From Chloroflexota bacterium (lineage in GTDB: Bacteria; Chloroflexota; Dehalococcoidia; JACPQD01), in the NCBI GenBank assembly GCA_016190665.1, contig JACPQD010000092.1, positions 1-62,133 of the forward strand: DNA of 62,133 bases, written 5' to 3'. Below the pieces are notes generated by a model. That model saw nothing but the letters and a program-made list of their open reading frames with translations. It had not been told where the DNA came from and made no database searches. Within the stretch, counting starts at the first letter, position 1; every line of letters begins with the position of its first letter. Position numbers and translations under genes: made by a program. Positions 25,503 to 33,480 of the stretch are shown in pieces.

Positions 25503-26202
25503 GGGCGCCCTTGCGAGCAATGTTGTCTTATTAAAATTGAATCGCGCCTGACTGGATGTTTCCTCTCCCCTCCGCGGGAGAGGACTAAGGTGAGGGGGCT
25601 TTCCGGTTTCACCCTCACCCTACCCTCTCCCATCGAGGGAGAGGAAACTCGAACGGGCGTCATGCACTTGACAGAATAGTTTTATCGGACAGTATTGCCC
25701 TTGCGAGGGGCGCTGTCTCTATGCCGCGTACTTATGGTCTTCAGGTAAATAGCGTGACATTGATGAGGGCGAAAGGCGGGATGCGAGGATGCGGTTCGAC
25801 CTCTCGCTCTTATCCCCCTGAGGAGGGAGGGACGCCCAGTTTCGCGGCGAAAGAGCGGGAGTCCAGAGGGCGTAATGCCTCTGGCGGGGGCTCTGGGTGT
25901 CCCCCAGAGTCATGAAGTCCCCCAAGACTGGGGGATTTAGGGGGTTCATGAGCGCCGCCAGACGCCCAGTTAGCAGATTGGCACACTATTCCATTAAAGG
26001 CCATGAGTGCGCCGTATCTAAACCATTTTCATGCCACCACGAGCCCAGCCGCGGCGCATGGCCATCCGCCCGGGGTGGTTCACGAACCGCCCCCACAATC
26101 GCCGCCCCACGCGCTAGACGCGGGTGCGCCAAAAGAGGATAATATAAAGAATCCGAGACTACTCGACTGGACGCGTTATTGTGAACGTCCACAGGAGCAC
26201 AT
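25503..26202. other. 700-bp repeat-rich intergenic region upstream of ribBA
   Basis: No convincing gene. At 25560-25647 is an inverted element: CTCTCCCCTCCGCGGGAGAG and GGTGAGGGGG face CCCTCACCCTACCCTCTCCC and a terminal GAGAGGAAA. At 25915-25946 AGTCCCCCAAGACTGGGGGA forms a second hairpin. GCCCTTGCGAG is repeated at 25507 and 25697. I looked for an FMN riboswitch before ribBA and did not find its conserved boxes. AT-rich GGATAATATAAAG near 26136 may hold the ribBA -10. Confidence 0.55.
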
Positions 26203-27435
26203 ATGGGACTGGCCAAAGTAGAAGAGGCCATCGAGGATATCAAAGCGGGCAAATTCGTTATCATCGTGGACGACGAGGACCGGGAGAATGAGGGCGACCT
26301 CGCCATTGCCGCGGAGAAGGTCACCGCCCAGGCCATTAATTTCATGGCGAAACACGGGAGAGGCCTTGTCTGCGTGTCGATGCTGGGGCAGCGTCTCGAT
26401 GAGCTGAGAATCCCGATGATGGTCCAGGACAACACCTCGCCCTTCGGCACCGCTTTCACCATCTCTGTGGAGGCCAAGCACAAGGTGACCACGGGCATCT
26501 CCGCCCACGATCGGGCGGCTACTGTCAGGGCTCTCGTCGATCCGGCCACCAAACCGGAAGACCTGGCCCGGCCAGGCCACATGTTCCCTTTGCGGGCTCG
26601 CAAGGGCGGCGTCCTGGTGCGAGCGGGACAGACCGAGGCTAGCCTGGATCTGGCTCGTATGGCGGGACTCTATCCGGCTGGCGTTATCTGCGAGATCATG
26701 AACGATGACGGCACCATGGCCCGTCGCCCCCAACTAGAGGTCATCGGCGCCGAGCATGGCTTGAAGATAATCAGCGTGGCCCAGCTCATTGCTTACCGGC
26801 GGCGCCATGAAAAGCTCGTGGAGCGCGTCGCCGAGGCTGTGCTGCCCACCAGGTACGGCGAGTTCACCGCCGTTGCCTACCGCAGCAGCATCGAGCCAGG
26901 CGAGCATGTGGCCCTCGTCAAGGGCGAAGTCAGCAACAATGGGCCCATCCTCGTTCGCGTTCACAGCCAGTGTCTCACCGGAGACGTCTTTGGCAGCCTG
27001 CGCTGCGATTGCGGTGACCAGGTGGGGCTGGCTATGAAAGCCATCGCGCAAGAGGGCCGCGGCGTTTTCCTGTACATGTGTCAGGAGGGGCGCGGCATCG
27101 GGCTGCACAACAAGCTGCGCGCCTATGCGCTTCAGGACAAGGGGCTGGACACCGTCGAAGCCAACGAGGAACTGGGATTTCCCCCGGACCTGCGCGACTA
27201 CGGTATCGGGGCGCAGATTCTGGTCGACCTTGGCGTGAAGGAGATACGGCTCCTCACCAACAACCCGCGCAAGGTGGTGGGGCTGGAGGGCTACGGGCTG
27301 ACGGTCGTTGGGCGCGTGCCCATAATAGCGCCGGGCCACTGCCACAACATCCGCTACTTGCGGACGAAACAGAAGAAGCTGGGGCATCTCCTGGGCATCG
27401 AGGAGCAGCCGAGCCAGGGGAACCCGGCGAGATAG
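26203..27435 (+). CDS. ribBA: Bifunctional 3,4-dihydroxy-2-butanone 4-phosphate synthase / GTP cyclohydrolase II
   Basis: Supplies both precursors of riboflavin: the 4-carbon unit from ribulose 5-phosphate and the pyrimidine from GTP. 410 aa. The N-terminal RibB half has the acidic loop [11 protein letters not shown] and GRGLVCVSM; the C-terminal RibA half (from about residue 205) has the zinc motif Cys-x10-Cys-x-Cys in [17 protein letters not shown] and [23 protein letters not shown] lies 6 nt before the ATG. It is followed by ribH after 32 nt. Confidence 0.96.
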   Translation: MGLAKVEEAIEDIKAGKFVIIVDDEDRENEGDLAIAAEKVTAQAINFMAKHGRGLVCVSMLGQRLDELRIPMMVQDNTSPFGTAFTISVEAKHKVTTGISAHDRAATVRALVDPATKPEDLARPGHMFPLRARKGGVLVRAGQTEASLDLARMAGLYPAGVICEIMNDDGTMARRPQLEVIGAEHGLKIISVAQLIAYRRRHEKLVERVAEAVLPTRYGEFTAVAYRSSIEPGEHVALVKGEVSNNGPILVRVHSQCLTGDVFGSLRCDCGDQVGLAMKAIAQEGRGVFLYMCQEGRGIGLHNKLRAYALQDKGLDTVEANEELGFPPDLRDYGIGAQILVDLGVKEIRLLTNNPRKVVGLEGYGLTVVGRVPIIAPGHCHNIRYLRTKQKKLGHLLGIEEQPSQGNPAR

Positions 27436-27467
27436 CTCGGTCCTTAATCCGTCTTTAGGAGGTCACC

Positions 27468-27938
27468 TTGGGCGAAAACTACGAGGGCGTGCTTCTGGGG
27501 GAGGGGCTGCGGTTTGCCATTGTAATATCGCGTTTCAATGAGTTTATCAGTCGCAAGTTGCTGGAGGGGGCGAAAGATGCTTTCCGGCGCCACGGCGTCG
27601 TCGAGACGGACATAGATATCGCCTGGACGCCGGGCTCTTTCGAGATACCGCCCGTGGCCAAGAGGCTGGCCAAGACCGGGAAATACGCCGGCGTCGTCTG
27701 CCTGGGAGCGGTCATCCGGGGCGGGACGCCGCATTTCGACTACATCGCCGCCGAGGTAAGCAAGGGCATCGCCAACGTGGCGCTGGATACGGGCCTGCCC
27801 GTGATCTTCGGCATTATCACGGCGGACAACCTGGAGCAGGCCATCGAGCGGGCGGGCACGAAACAGGGCAACAAGGGGTTCGATGCCGCCGTCTCCGCCA
27901 TCGAGATGGCGAACCTGATGAAGGCGATCGGATCTTAG
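27468..27938 (+). CDS. ribH: 6,7-Dimethyl-8-ribityllumazine synthase
   Basis: Condenses the RibBA and RibD products to lumazine, the substrate of RibE; normally a 60-mer or pentamer. 156 aa: [56 protein letters not shown] and the end of the fold [20 protein letters not shown] at 27468 is chosen because AGGAGG (27457-27462) lies 5 nt upstream. It is the last gene of the riboflavin series; repeat DNA follows directly. Confidence 0.96.
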   Translation: MGENYEGVLLGEGLRFAIVISRFNEFISRKLLEGAKDAFRRHGVVETDIDIAWTPGSFEIPPVAKRLAKTGKYAGVVCLGAVIRGGTPHFDYIAAEVSKGIANVALDTGLPVIFGIITADNLEQAIERAGTKQGNKGFDAAVSAIEMANLMKAIGS

Positions 27939-28013
27939 GACAGGCATTCCTGCCTGTTTGGGGCATTACCGCCTCCCCGGACTCCGGACAGTCTTGAAAG
28001 GCTGTCCTACCGG
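27939..28013. repeat. Dispersed composite hairpin repeat (E), copy 1
   Basis: GGACAGGCATTCCTGCCTGT, a near-palindrome, is followed after a GC-rich spacer by GACAGTCTTGAAAGGCTGTC, a second hairpin, and CCTACCGG. Related copies occur at 49570-49622 (opposite orientation) and 60201-60257. It begins directly after the ribH stop and could serve as a transcription end. Confidence 0.7.
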
Positions 28014-28043
28014 CGACGACGCCTGGATGCTGAGGGCTGGCAC

Positions 28044-28301
28044 TTATCCGATAATCCTGTAAACGTGGTCTCCCCGCCTCACCCTATCGGGCACCTTGAC
28101 GCCTACCGAATCCCCAGGCTTCGCCTCCTGCACGTTGACGTTATTGATCTGCAGGGAGGCGACCGTCGTCTCCATGTCCGTGGTGTGGCCCTTGATGTGA
28201 AGCCTATCCCCAACCCGGAGAACGCCCGACGCCACGTCGATGCCGGCCACGGACACATGGGAGAAGAACTCGCTGATCCGGCCGATTTCCTCTTCTGGCA
28301 T
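28044..28301 (-). CDS. Translation elongation factor-like mini protein (EF-Tu domain II-like)
   Basis: 85 aa: a single beta-barrel domain resembling domain II of translational GTPases, with GVLRVGDRLHIKGHTTDMET and EAKPGDSVGVKVPDRVRRGD. No GTPase domain is present. Similar small proteins are known as elongation factor-like proteins in archaea and Chloroflexota; function unknown, possibly RNA or ribosome binding. AAGGAGGG precedes the ATG and a strong promoter lies at 28325-28353. It is a single-gene unit, convergent with ribH. Confidence 0.8.
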   Translation of the reverse strand: MPEEEIGRISEFFSHVSVAGIDVASGVLRVGDRLHIKGHTTDMETTVASLQINNVNVQEAKPGDSVGVKVPDRVRRGDHVYRIIG

Positions 28302-28606
28302 GGTAATCCCTCCTTTCTGCCCTCAGTATACGGGTTTCGCAATATGGCGTCAACGGATTCTGAACGGATAAACGGATGGTTTCCGCGCTGTTACCCAAGT
28401 TTGCGGGGATGGAGTTCTTCGCGTTCTTCGCGCCTTCGCGTGACTAGTCTTACCCCCAAGCTTGCGCCGATAAGACGAGGGGTCGGGGGGTCAGGGGTCA
28501 GCAATCTCCCCTCGTCCCCTGGCCCGCGAGCCCCAGACCCCCCGGTAGACTTTTGAGCGGCGATGCTCCATAATTCGGGATAGCAGTCCGCTCGGGAGGT
28601 GTCCCC
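28302..28606. other. Intergenic region between divergent genes with repeat words
   Basis: About 305 bases without a gene. It holds the promoter of the EF-Tu-like gene (28325-28353), a repeat of the CGCCTTCGCGTGA family (28413-28443), and a low-complexity GGGGTCAGGGGTC stretch (28481-28540). No promoter for the moaD-moaE gene was identified with confidence. Confidence 0.5.
28325..28353 (-). promoter_or_regulatory. Sigma-70-type promoter for the EF-Tu-like gene
   Basis: On the minus strand TTGACG (28353-28348) and TATACT (28330-28325) are separated by exactly 17 nt, a near-consensus promoter, about 24 nt upstream of the start codon at 28301. Confidence 0.7.
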
Positions 28607-29293
28607 TTGCGCGTAGTAGCCAGGTTTTTCGCCATGTACCGTGAGTTGGCGGGCAAGGAGCGCCTTGAGCTGGACGTGGAAGGCGCCAGTAGTGTGGCGA
28701 GCTTGCTGGGCAAGATAAAGGGGCAATTCCCCAAGCTGGCCGCTCTTTCAGATAGCCTCATGGTGGCGGTCAACGCCGAGTACGTGACGCTGGACTACAT
28801 CTTGAAGGAGGGCGACGAGGTGGCGCTGATACCGCCAGTGAGCGGCGGTGGAGAAGGCTGGATCACCAAGGAGCCTATCTCTCCGGAGGCTGTCGCCGCC
28901 AGGGTGCGGCGAGACGATAACGGGGCCGTCGTGGTCTTTCTGGGCACGGTACGGCTTCACTCGAACGAGCGGGTGGTCCGCTATCTGCAATATGACGCCT
29001 ACGAGGAGATGGCCGAGAAGAAGCTCCGCCAGATCGCCCATGAGATTGAGGAGAAGTGGGGCTTGAAGGACGTGACCTTCTGCCACCGCGTGGGACGGAT
29101 GAAGGTGGGCGAGATCGCCGTGGTCATCGCTGTGGGCAGCCCGCACCGCAAGGAGGCCTTCGCCGCCTGCCAGTACGCCATCGATCGTTTGAAAGTCATC
29201 GTGCCCATCTGGAAGAAAGAGGTCTACGAGGACGGCGCCTGCTGGATCGGTAAGGAAGGCGAGGCGGGGCACTTGTATCCGGCCGAGCATTGA
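28607..29293 (+). CDS. Fused molybdopterin synthase, MoaD-MoaE
   Basis: Both subunits of molybdopterin synthase in one 228-aa chain. Residues 1-82 are MoaD (RVVARFFAMYRELAGKERLE ... EVALIPPVSGG); the rest is MoaE (EPISPEAVAARVRRDDNGAV, FLGTVRLHSNERVVRYLQYD, HRVGRMKVGEIAVVIAV, WKKEVYEDGACWI with the active-site Lys). Free MoaD must end in Gly-Gly to become a thiocarboxylate; here VSGGGEGW is internal, so cleavage after the Gly pair is expected, as reported for mycobacterial MoaX. TTG at 28607 has GGGAGGT 6 nt upstream. No other molybdenum-cofactor gene is in the window. Confidence 0.92.
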   Translation: MRVVARFFAMYRELAGKERLELDVEGASSVASLLGKIKGQFPKLAALSDSLMVAVNAEYVTLDYILKEGDEVALIPPVSGGGEGWITKEPISPEAVAARVRRDDNGAVVVFLGTVRLHSNERVVRYLQYDAYEEMAEKKLRQIAHEIEEKWGLKDVTFCHRVGRMKVGEIAVVIAVGSPHRKEAFAACQYAIDRLKVIVPIWKKEVYEDGACWIGKEGEAGHLYPAEH

Positions 29294-29339
29294 TAAATGA
29301 TGAATGCGGAATGATGAATGATGAATGCGGGGACGGTAA
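29291..29339. repeat. GATGAATGC-type direct repeats
   Basis: TGATAAATGATGAATGCGGA and AATGATGAATGATGAATGCG run directly after the moaD-moaE stop; the same words occur at 34170-34187. The GGGGA at its end serves as the only ribosome-site-like sequence for the DUF166 gene. Confidence 0.55.
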
Positions 29340-30131
29340 ATGCGTATTTTAGCCATCATGCAAGGCCAGTATGGCCGCCGGATAGTCGACAACATCGGGA
29401 AGCGAGCGCCCGCGAATTGGGCGGTTGCCTCCATCCAGGTAGCGCATCATCTTCCGGCCATCATCGACGATCCTGACGAGTTCCTGACGGGGGATGTCCC
29501 CCAGGCTGACTTGGTGTTGGGGCTTGGGGAATCGGTAGGCGCCGCCCAGTTGCTCCCGGAGGTGGTCAAGCGTTCCGGAGCCAGGGCGGCAGTTGCCGCC
29601 ATCGACAACACCGCCTGGCTGCCCACGGGCCTGAAAAACCAGATCAAGAACGAACTCGCCGGGATGGGCGTGGCGTCCGCTTTTCCGAAGACCTTCTGCA
29701 CCTTGACCGAGACAACCTGCGGCTTCCGCCGTTTTTCTGAACCCTACAACGATGAGACCATCGCCGCTTTCGCTCGGCTCTTCGGGCGGCCGAGGATGAG
29801 GATCACCGTCGATCCGACGAACAGGACCTTAACGAAAGTCGAGGTCGTGCGCGGCGCGCCCTGCGGATCCACGCAATACACCGCCGAGCGCCTCGTCGGC
29901 CTCACCGCTGACGAGGCCGCGGTGAAATCCGGCCTCATCTGCCATCATTATCCCTGCCTGGCGTCCATGGCCAAAGAGCAGATCGACACCGCTCTCTTCG
30001 ACACGCTGATGCACATCTCGGGCTATGTCATGCAGGAGGAGGTGGAGAAGGAGGTCAGGCCCTTCATGGAGCCAGCCCGCTACTTCACGCCTGGGGAACG
30101 GGTGGAGACACGGGAGCCAGGGGGCAACTGA
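29340..30131 (+). CDS. DUF166 family protein
   Basis: 263 aa. Pattern fits DUF166: an N-terminal Rossmann-like part (RILAIMQGQYGRRIVDNIG, PQADLVLGLGESVGAAQLLP), a central Cys pair in FCTLTETTCGF, a GAPCGST motif and a late His/Cys segment SGLICHHYPCLASM. The several conserved Cys suggest a metal or iron-sulfur site. The family is best known from methanogens and has been loosely labelled thymidylate synthase, for which no catalytic motif is seen. Function unknown; strictly anaerobic hosts are typical. Confidence 0.72.
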   Translation: MRILAIMQGQYGRRIVDNIGKRAPANWAVASIQVAHHLPAIIDDPDEFLTGDVPQADLVLGLGESVGAAQLLPEVVKRSGARAAVAAIDNTAWLPTGLKNQIKNELAGMGVASAFPKTFCTLTETTCGFRRFSEPYNDETIAAFARLFGRPRMRITVDPTNRTLTKVEVVRGAPCGSTQYTAERLVGLTADEAAVKSGLICHHYPCLASMAKEQIDTALFDTLMHISGYVMQEEVEKEVRPFMEPARYFTPGERVETREPGGN

Positions 30132-30157
30132 AAGGCTGAAGCCAGACCCGCTGCGAT

Positions 30158-30186
30158 TTTACAGGTGCGGTGTCTGGTAGTATCAT
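30158..30186 (+). promoter_or_regulatory. Sigma-70-type promoter for the unknown/HEPN pair
   Basis: TTTACA (30158-30163) and TATCAT (30181-30186) with a 17-nt spacer, 31 nt upstream of the ATG at 30218. This gives the pair its own promoter, separate from DUF166. Confidence 0.6.
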
Positions 30187-30217
30187 AGGCTTGAATCTGG
30201 GAATCAGGTGAATTCGA

Positions 30218-30565
30218 ATGGCGATAGTATCCGATGCAGGGCGGGCGCAAGCCGAGAATCTGTTGGGCGAACCGGGGAGGAAGGTTCTAAGCCAGGTGCT
30301 CACCTTGATCGATAGCTTGGCCGCCTCGCTGGAATGGCCTCCAGTTAGGATCGATGTTCGCTACACGCGTGACCCTGAAGTGGCGGGCTGGGAATACGTT
30401 CTAGTTGTTTTCGTGTTTGACTGCTCCTTCGAGAAGGCCGACGAATACCTCCATATCTTCTACAATGATCTGGACAACCTTGCTCGTGACCTGAGCCCGA
30501 AACAGCGGAACATACTGAGGAGACAAATCTTCTTTGACATCGAAACCCCAGTTCAGCGCGCTTGA
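30218..30565 (+). CDS. Hypothetical protein paired with a HEPN-like gene
   Basis: 115 aa, not recognised. It has an alternating beta pattern (RIDVRYTRDPEVAGWEYVLV then VFVFDCSFEKADEYLH) and an Arg-rich helix LSPKQRNILRRQIFFDI. It overlaps the following HEPN-like gene by 32 nt and is preceded by its own promoter, the arrangement of a toxin-antitoxin operon, in which it would be the antitoxin. No nucleotidyltransferase (MNT) motif is present, so this is not the classical MNT-HEPN pair. Confidence 0.6.
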   Translation: MAIVSDAGRAQAENLLGEPGRKVLSQVLTLIDSLAASLEWPPVRIDVRYTRDPEVAGWEYVLVVFVFDCSFEKADEYLHIFYNDLDNLARDLSPKQRNILRRQIFFDIETPVQRA

Positions 30566-30914
30566 TCCGGCGGCGTATCTCGACCTGGCAAACGAGCTTG
30601 CCAGCAGGCCCGAAGCAGAGGCCAAGCGGACAGCGGCTGACCGGGCCTACTACGCAGCTTTTCTTTTCAGCCGCGACCAGCTTGCAGCCAAGGGTTATCT
30701 CGTTCCCTATTACAGCCTCGAAGACCACAGGTACGTCGCCGAATGTCTTCGAGAACTCCTGGGAGCCGTGGGCAATGACGAGAACAGGCTCCGCCAGCGG
30801 CGAAATACCGTGACCTATGATACCCGCGACCTGAGCTCTCCGTCGCTCCAGTGGATGATTAACACGGCTCAGAAGATCACTGAACTCGTCAAAGAACTCC
30901 CATCACGTGCTTAG
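30534..30914 (+). CDS. HEPN-like protein
   Basis: 126 aa, all-helical. AKRTAADRAYYAAFLFSRD and NRLRQRRNTVTYDTRDL match the HEPN layout, where an Arg-Asn plus a downstream polar residue in the last helices forms the RNase site; here the usual RxxxxH reads RRNTVTY, so catalysis is uncertain. TTG at 30534 is the start, inside the preceding gene; it overlaps the radical SAM gene by 8 nt. Probably a toxin or RNA-binding partner of the 30218 product. Confidence 0.65.
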   Translation: MTSKPQFSALDPAAYLDLANELASRPEAEAKRTAADRAYYAAFLFSRDQLAAKGYLVPYYSLEDHRYVAECLRELLGAVGNDENRLRQRRNTVTYDTRDLSSPSLQWMINTAQKITELVKELPSRA

Positions 30915-32346
30915 CCCGTCTGCATCTAGCGTCGTCCTCGTCAACCCCAACCGCATGCGGCCACCCGTGGCACCCATCGCGCTGGACTACCTGGCCCATG
31001 CCGTAAGACAGGCGGGGTTCCAGCCGGAAGTCCTCGATTTGTGCTTTTCTGCGGACCTGGAGAAGGACATCGCTGCCTTCTTCTCGGGCAGGCAGCCGCT
31101 CGCGGTCGGCATTACGTTGCGCAACACCGATGACACCTATCTCGCCAGCCAGGACTTCTTCGTGCCCCAGCTCAAAGACCTTGTGGACCGGATCAAGGCG
31201 CACACGTCTGCGCCTATCGTCCTCGGAGGCGCCGGCTTGTCTCTGATGCCAGAGGCCATTCTGGAATATTGCGGCGTGGACATGGGAATCTGGGGGGAAG
31301 GCGAGGAGGCGTTACCAGCCCTGCTGCAGAGACTGGCCTGCGGACAAGACTACCGGGATGTGCCCGCCCTGGTCTACCGCGATGGCGCTGGTTTCCGCCG
31401 CGTCCCGCCGAGCTATCTTTCGCTCGGTCGCATCTCCCGCTCGCCCCGGGACGCCATCGACAATCGGCGGTACCATGCAGAGGGCGGCATGGGCGCCGTC
31501 GAGACCAAGCGCGGCTGCAACCGCGCCTGCATCTACTGCGCCGACCCCTTGAGCAAGGGGAGGCAGATACGCCTGCGCTCGCCTCAAAGCGTAGCCGACG
31601 AAATCGAGGCGCTCCGTGGCCAGGGCGTCGACAACCTTCACCTCTGCGACAGCGAGTTCAACCTTCCGGGCGAGCACGCTGAGGCCGTATGCCTGGAACT
31701 GATAAAGCGGGGGCAGGGGGAACGCGTGAGGTGGTACACCTACGCCAGTCCGGTCCCCTTCTCCGACGAGATGGCCGTGCTTTTCAAAAGGGCGGGCTGC
31801 GCGGGCGTGAATTTCGGGGTGGACAGCGCCCACGAGGGGATGTTGCGCACGCTGAGGCGTGACTTCACGGCGGAGGATTTGGCGCGCACCGCGGACATCT
31901 GCCATCGCCAGGGCATCGTCTTCATGTACGATTTGCTCCTCGGCGGCCCCGGCGAGACACGCGATTCTCTGCGACAGACCGTTGAGGCCATTAAGCGCCT
32001 GTCTCCCGATCGCGTGGGTGCTGCTCTGGGCGTGCGCGTGGTTCCCGGGACCAGGCTAGCCGCCCTGGTCCGACGCCAGGGGCCAGTGGCTTCCAACCCG
32101 AATCTCAAAGGCGCGGTCGAAGGGAACGACGACTTCTTTGCCCCGGTCTTCTACCTCTCCTCGGAGTTGGGGCCGGACCCCTTCTCCTATCTGGAGAGCC
32201 TCATCGGCAAGGATGAGCGCTTCTTCGTCGGGGCTAAGGGTGAAGCGGAGCAGAACTACAACTACAATGAGAACACGGCCCTGGTGAAGGCCATTCGAGA
32301 GGGATACCGGGGGGCTTTCTGGGACATACTGAGAAGGATGGCATAG
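30907..32346 (+). CDS. B12-binding-domain radical SAM protein
   Basis: 479 aa. The N-terminal part (VVLVNPNRMRPPVAPIALDY ... SAPIVLGGAGLSLMPEAILE) is a B12-binding-like Rossmann domain; the radical SAM core has Cys204-x3-Cys208-x2-Cys211 in RGCNRACIYCADP, then FGVDSAHEGMLRTLRRDF and YDLLLGGPGETRDSL. The canonical cobalamin-binding DxHxxG is not obvious, so a cobalamin may not be bound. Reaction unknown. GTG at 30907 overlaps the HEPN-like gene by 8 nt. A perfect hairpin follows its stop at 32383. Confidence 0.82.
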   Translation: MLSPSASSVVLVNPNRMRPPVAPIALDYLAHAVRQAGFQPEVLDLCFSADLEKDIAAFFSGRQPLAVGITLRNTDDTYLASQDFFVPQLKDLVDRIKAHTSAPIVLGGAGLSLMPEAILEYCGVDMGIWGEGEEALPALLQRLACGQDYRDVPALVYRDGAGFRRVPPSYLSLGRISRSPRDAIDNRRYHAEGGMGAVETKRGCNRACIYCADPLSKGRQIRLRSPQSVADEIEALRGQGVDNLHLCDSEFNLPGEHAEAVCLELIKRGQGERVRWYTYASPVPFSDEMAVLFKRAGCAGVNFGVDSAHEGMLRTLRRDFTAEDLARTADICHRQGIVFMYDLLLGGPGETRDSLRQTVEAIKRLSPDRVGAALGVRVVPGTRLAALVRRQGPVASNPNLKGAVEGNDDFFAPVFYLSSELGPDPFSYLESLIGKDERFFVGAKGEAEQNYNYNENTALVKAIREGYRGAFWDILRRMA

Positions 32347-32382
32347 CCGGCCCGAGTCGCACAAACGTACCGGTGCCCTAAT

Positions 32383-32415
32383 AGACCTTCGAGGTCTCGA
32401 AGACCTCGAAGGTCT
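32383..32415. terminator. Perfect 15-bp hairpin between convergent genes
   Basis: AGACCTTCGAGGTCT (32383-32397) and AGACCTCGAAGGTCT (32401-32415) are perfect inverted arms around CGA, followed on the plus strand by TTTGTC. It lies between the stops of the radical SAM gene (plus) and the UGSC-partner gene (minus) and could terminate both. Similar CCTTCGAGGTCTC elements are common dispersed repeats in bacterial genomes. Confidence 0.65.
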
Positions 32416-32424
32416 TTGTCATCC

Positions 32425-33468
32425 TCAGCTTTCCGTTATTCTCATCGTGGCCGGCTTGGAGCTGTAGTTCTGGACGAACTGTGAATGAGGGCCAATACCT
32501 CCGGCCACTACGATGATGAGATCCTCCGGCTTTCGCGAGATGTGGATCTTGCCGTCGATGACGGTCACCTTCATCTTGTCAACTACAGCGGGCAACTGTT
32601 CAGGAGCATAGGCGGAAACGGGCAGGCAGGCCCTCTCCCAGAGTGCGTCCCGGACGTCCGCTTTGCTCAACCCGTCCCTGCTGAAGATGCTGGCATGTTC
32701 AGGAGAGAGGATCAGCAGCGGCTCGCCAGGGAGGAAGCACATGCCGTAGTCCCCAAGGCCGGTCATGGACCCGGCCAGGGTGATCAGCATGCCGCTGGCC
32801 GTCTTGCTTTCAAGCTCGAGGATGTTCCGGAAACAAACGGCCCCGAAGACCGTAACCGTGCTGTCATCCTTAGCGAAGCCGCGATCCACGTGCAGCGGCT
32901 CCCAGGGACTAGCCTCTTCGTTCTCGCCAATGCAGCAGGTATACTTCGAAGAGCTCCCCAGGGTAGACATGTCGGATACGCCAGGCGTGGCCCCGCCGAT
33001 GTTGATCATGGCGAGGCGTACGGCACGCCCGATGGTAGCGTTCGACCGCCTTCCCGGGCCGAGGGCGCCGTTGGCGCAGTTGATTTCCAGTTCCTCTCTT
33101 ATCGGCCCGTTCAGGACGAACAAGGGGGCTACCGGATTGGTGGTCGCCTGGACCCGGGCCACAACGAACTCCGGCTCAAGCATGGCCCTTATGCAGGCGA
33201 CAACCACCGGAAAATAGGCGGGCAGGCAGCCAGCCATGACCGCATTGATGGCCACTTTCTCGGCAGTAGCCTGCCCATGAGCTGGGGGAATCGTCCCGAT
33301 GAGATCACCGGGTGCGAGCTTCATCGAGGCCAGCATGCGCCGCACCCGGTCTTCCGTGGGAGGCGCTACCGGCAATCCATCCGTCCGGCCCTCACGGTAT
33401 AGGTAGTCCTGTATCGCCTCGTAGGAATCGTCGATTACGATCCTGTTTGAGATCAGTTCGCTTGCCAT
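32425..33468 (-). CDS. UGSC-selenoprotein partner protein (stand-alone form)
   Basis: 347 aa, function unknown. It is clearly homologous to the C-terminal two-thirds of the fused selenoprotein at 60294-62006: TDGLPVAPPTEDRV versus AEGLPIMPPTLDEV, AINAVMAGCLPAYFPVV versus AVNGVMAGCRPEYMPVL, LFVLNGPI versus LIIVNGPI, SNATIGRAVRLAM versus ANTSIGRFLRLYM, and HVDRGFAKDDSTVTV versus GVERGFAPGDSVVTV. The VMAGC Cys is shared by both. It starts 12 nt after the UGSC selenoprotein and so is probably co-translated with it. Gene fusion elsewhere in the window argues that the two form one complex. Confidence 0.8.
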   Translation of the reverse strand: MASELISNRIVIDDSYEAIQDYLYREGRTDGLPVAPPTEDRVRRMLASMKLAPGDLIGTIPPAHGQATAEKVAINAVMAGCLPAYFPVVVACIRAMLEPEFVVARVQATTNPVAPLFVLNGPIREELEINCANGALGPGRRSNATIGRAVRLAMINIGGATPGVSDMSTLGSSSKYTCCIGENEEASPWEPLHVDRGFAKDDSTVTVFGAVCFRNILELESKTASGMLITLAGSMTGLGDYGMCFLPGEPLLILSPEHASIFSRDGLSKADVRDALWERACLPVSAYAPEQLPAVVDKMKVTVIDGKIHISRKPEDLIIVVAGGIGPHSQFVQNYSSKPATMRITES

Positions 33469-33480
33469 CTCGTCGATCCG

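Noticed and set aside
25503..26202. FMN riboswitch before ribBA
   Set aside because: I could not find the conserved boxes of the RFN element in this region or before ribD.
26003..26221. Small frame upstream of ribBA
   Set aside because: Pro/His/Ala-rich, no ribosome site, no recognisable domain, lies in repeat-rich DNA.
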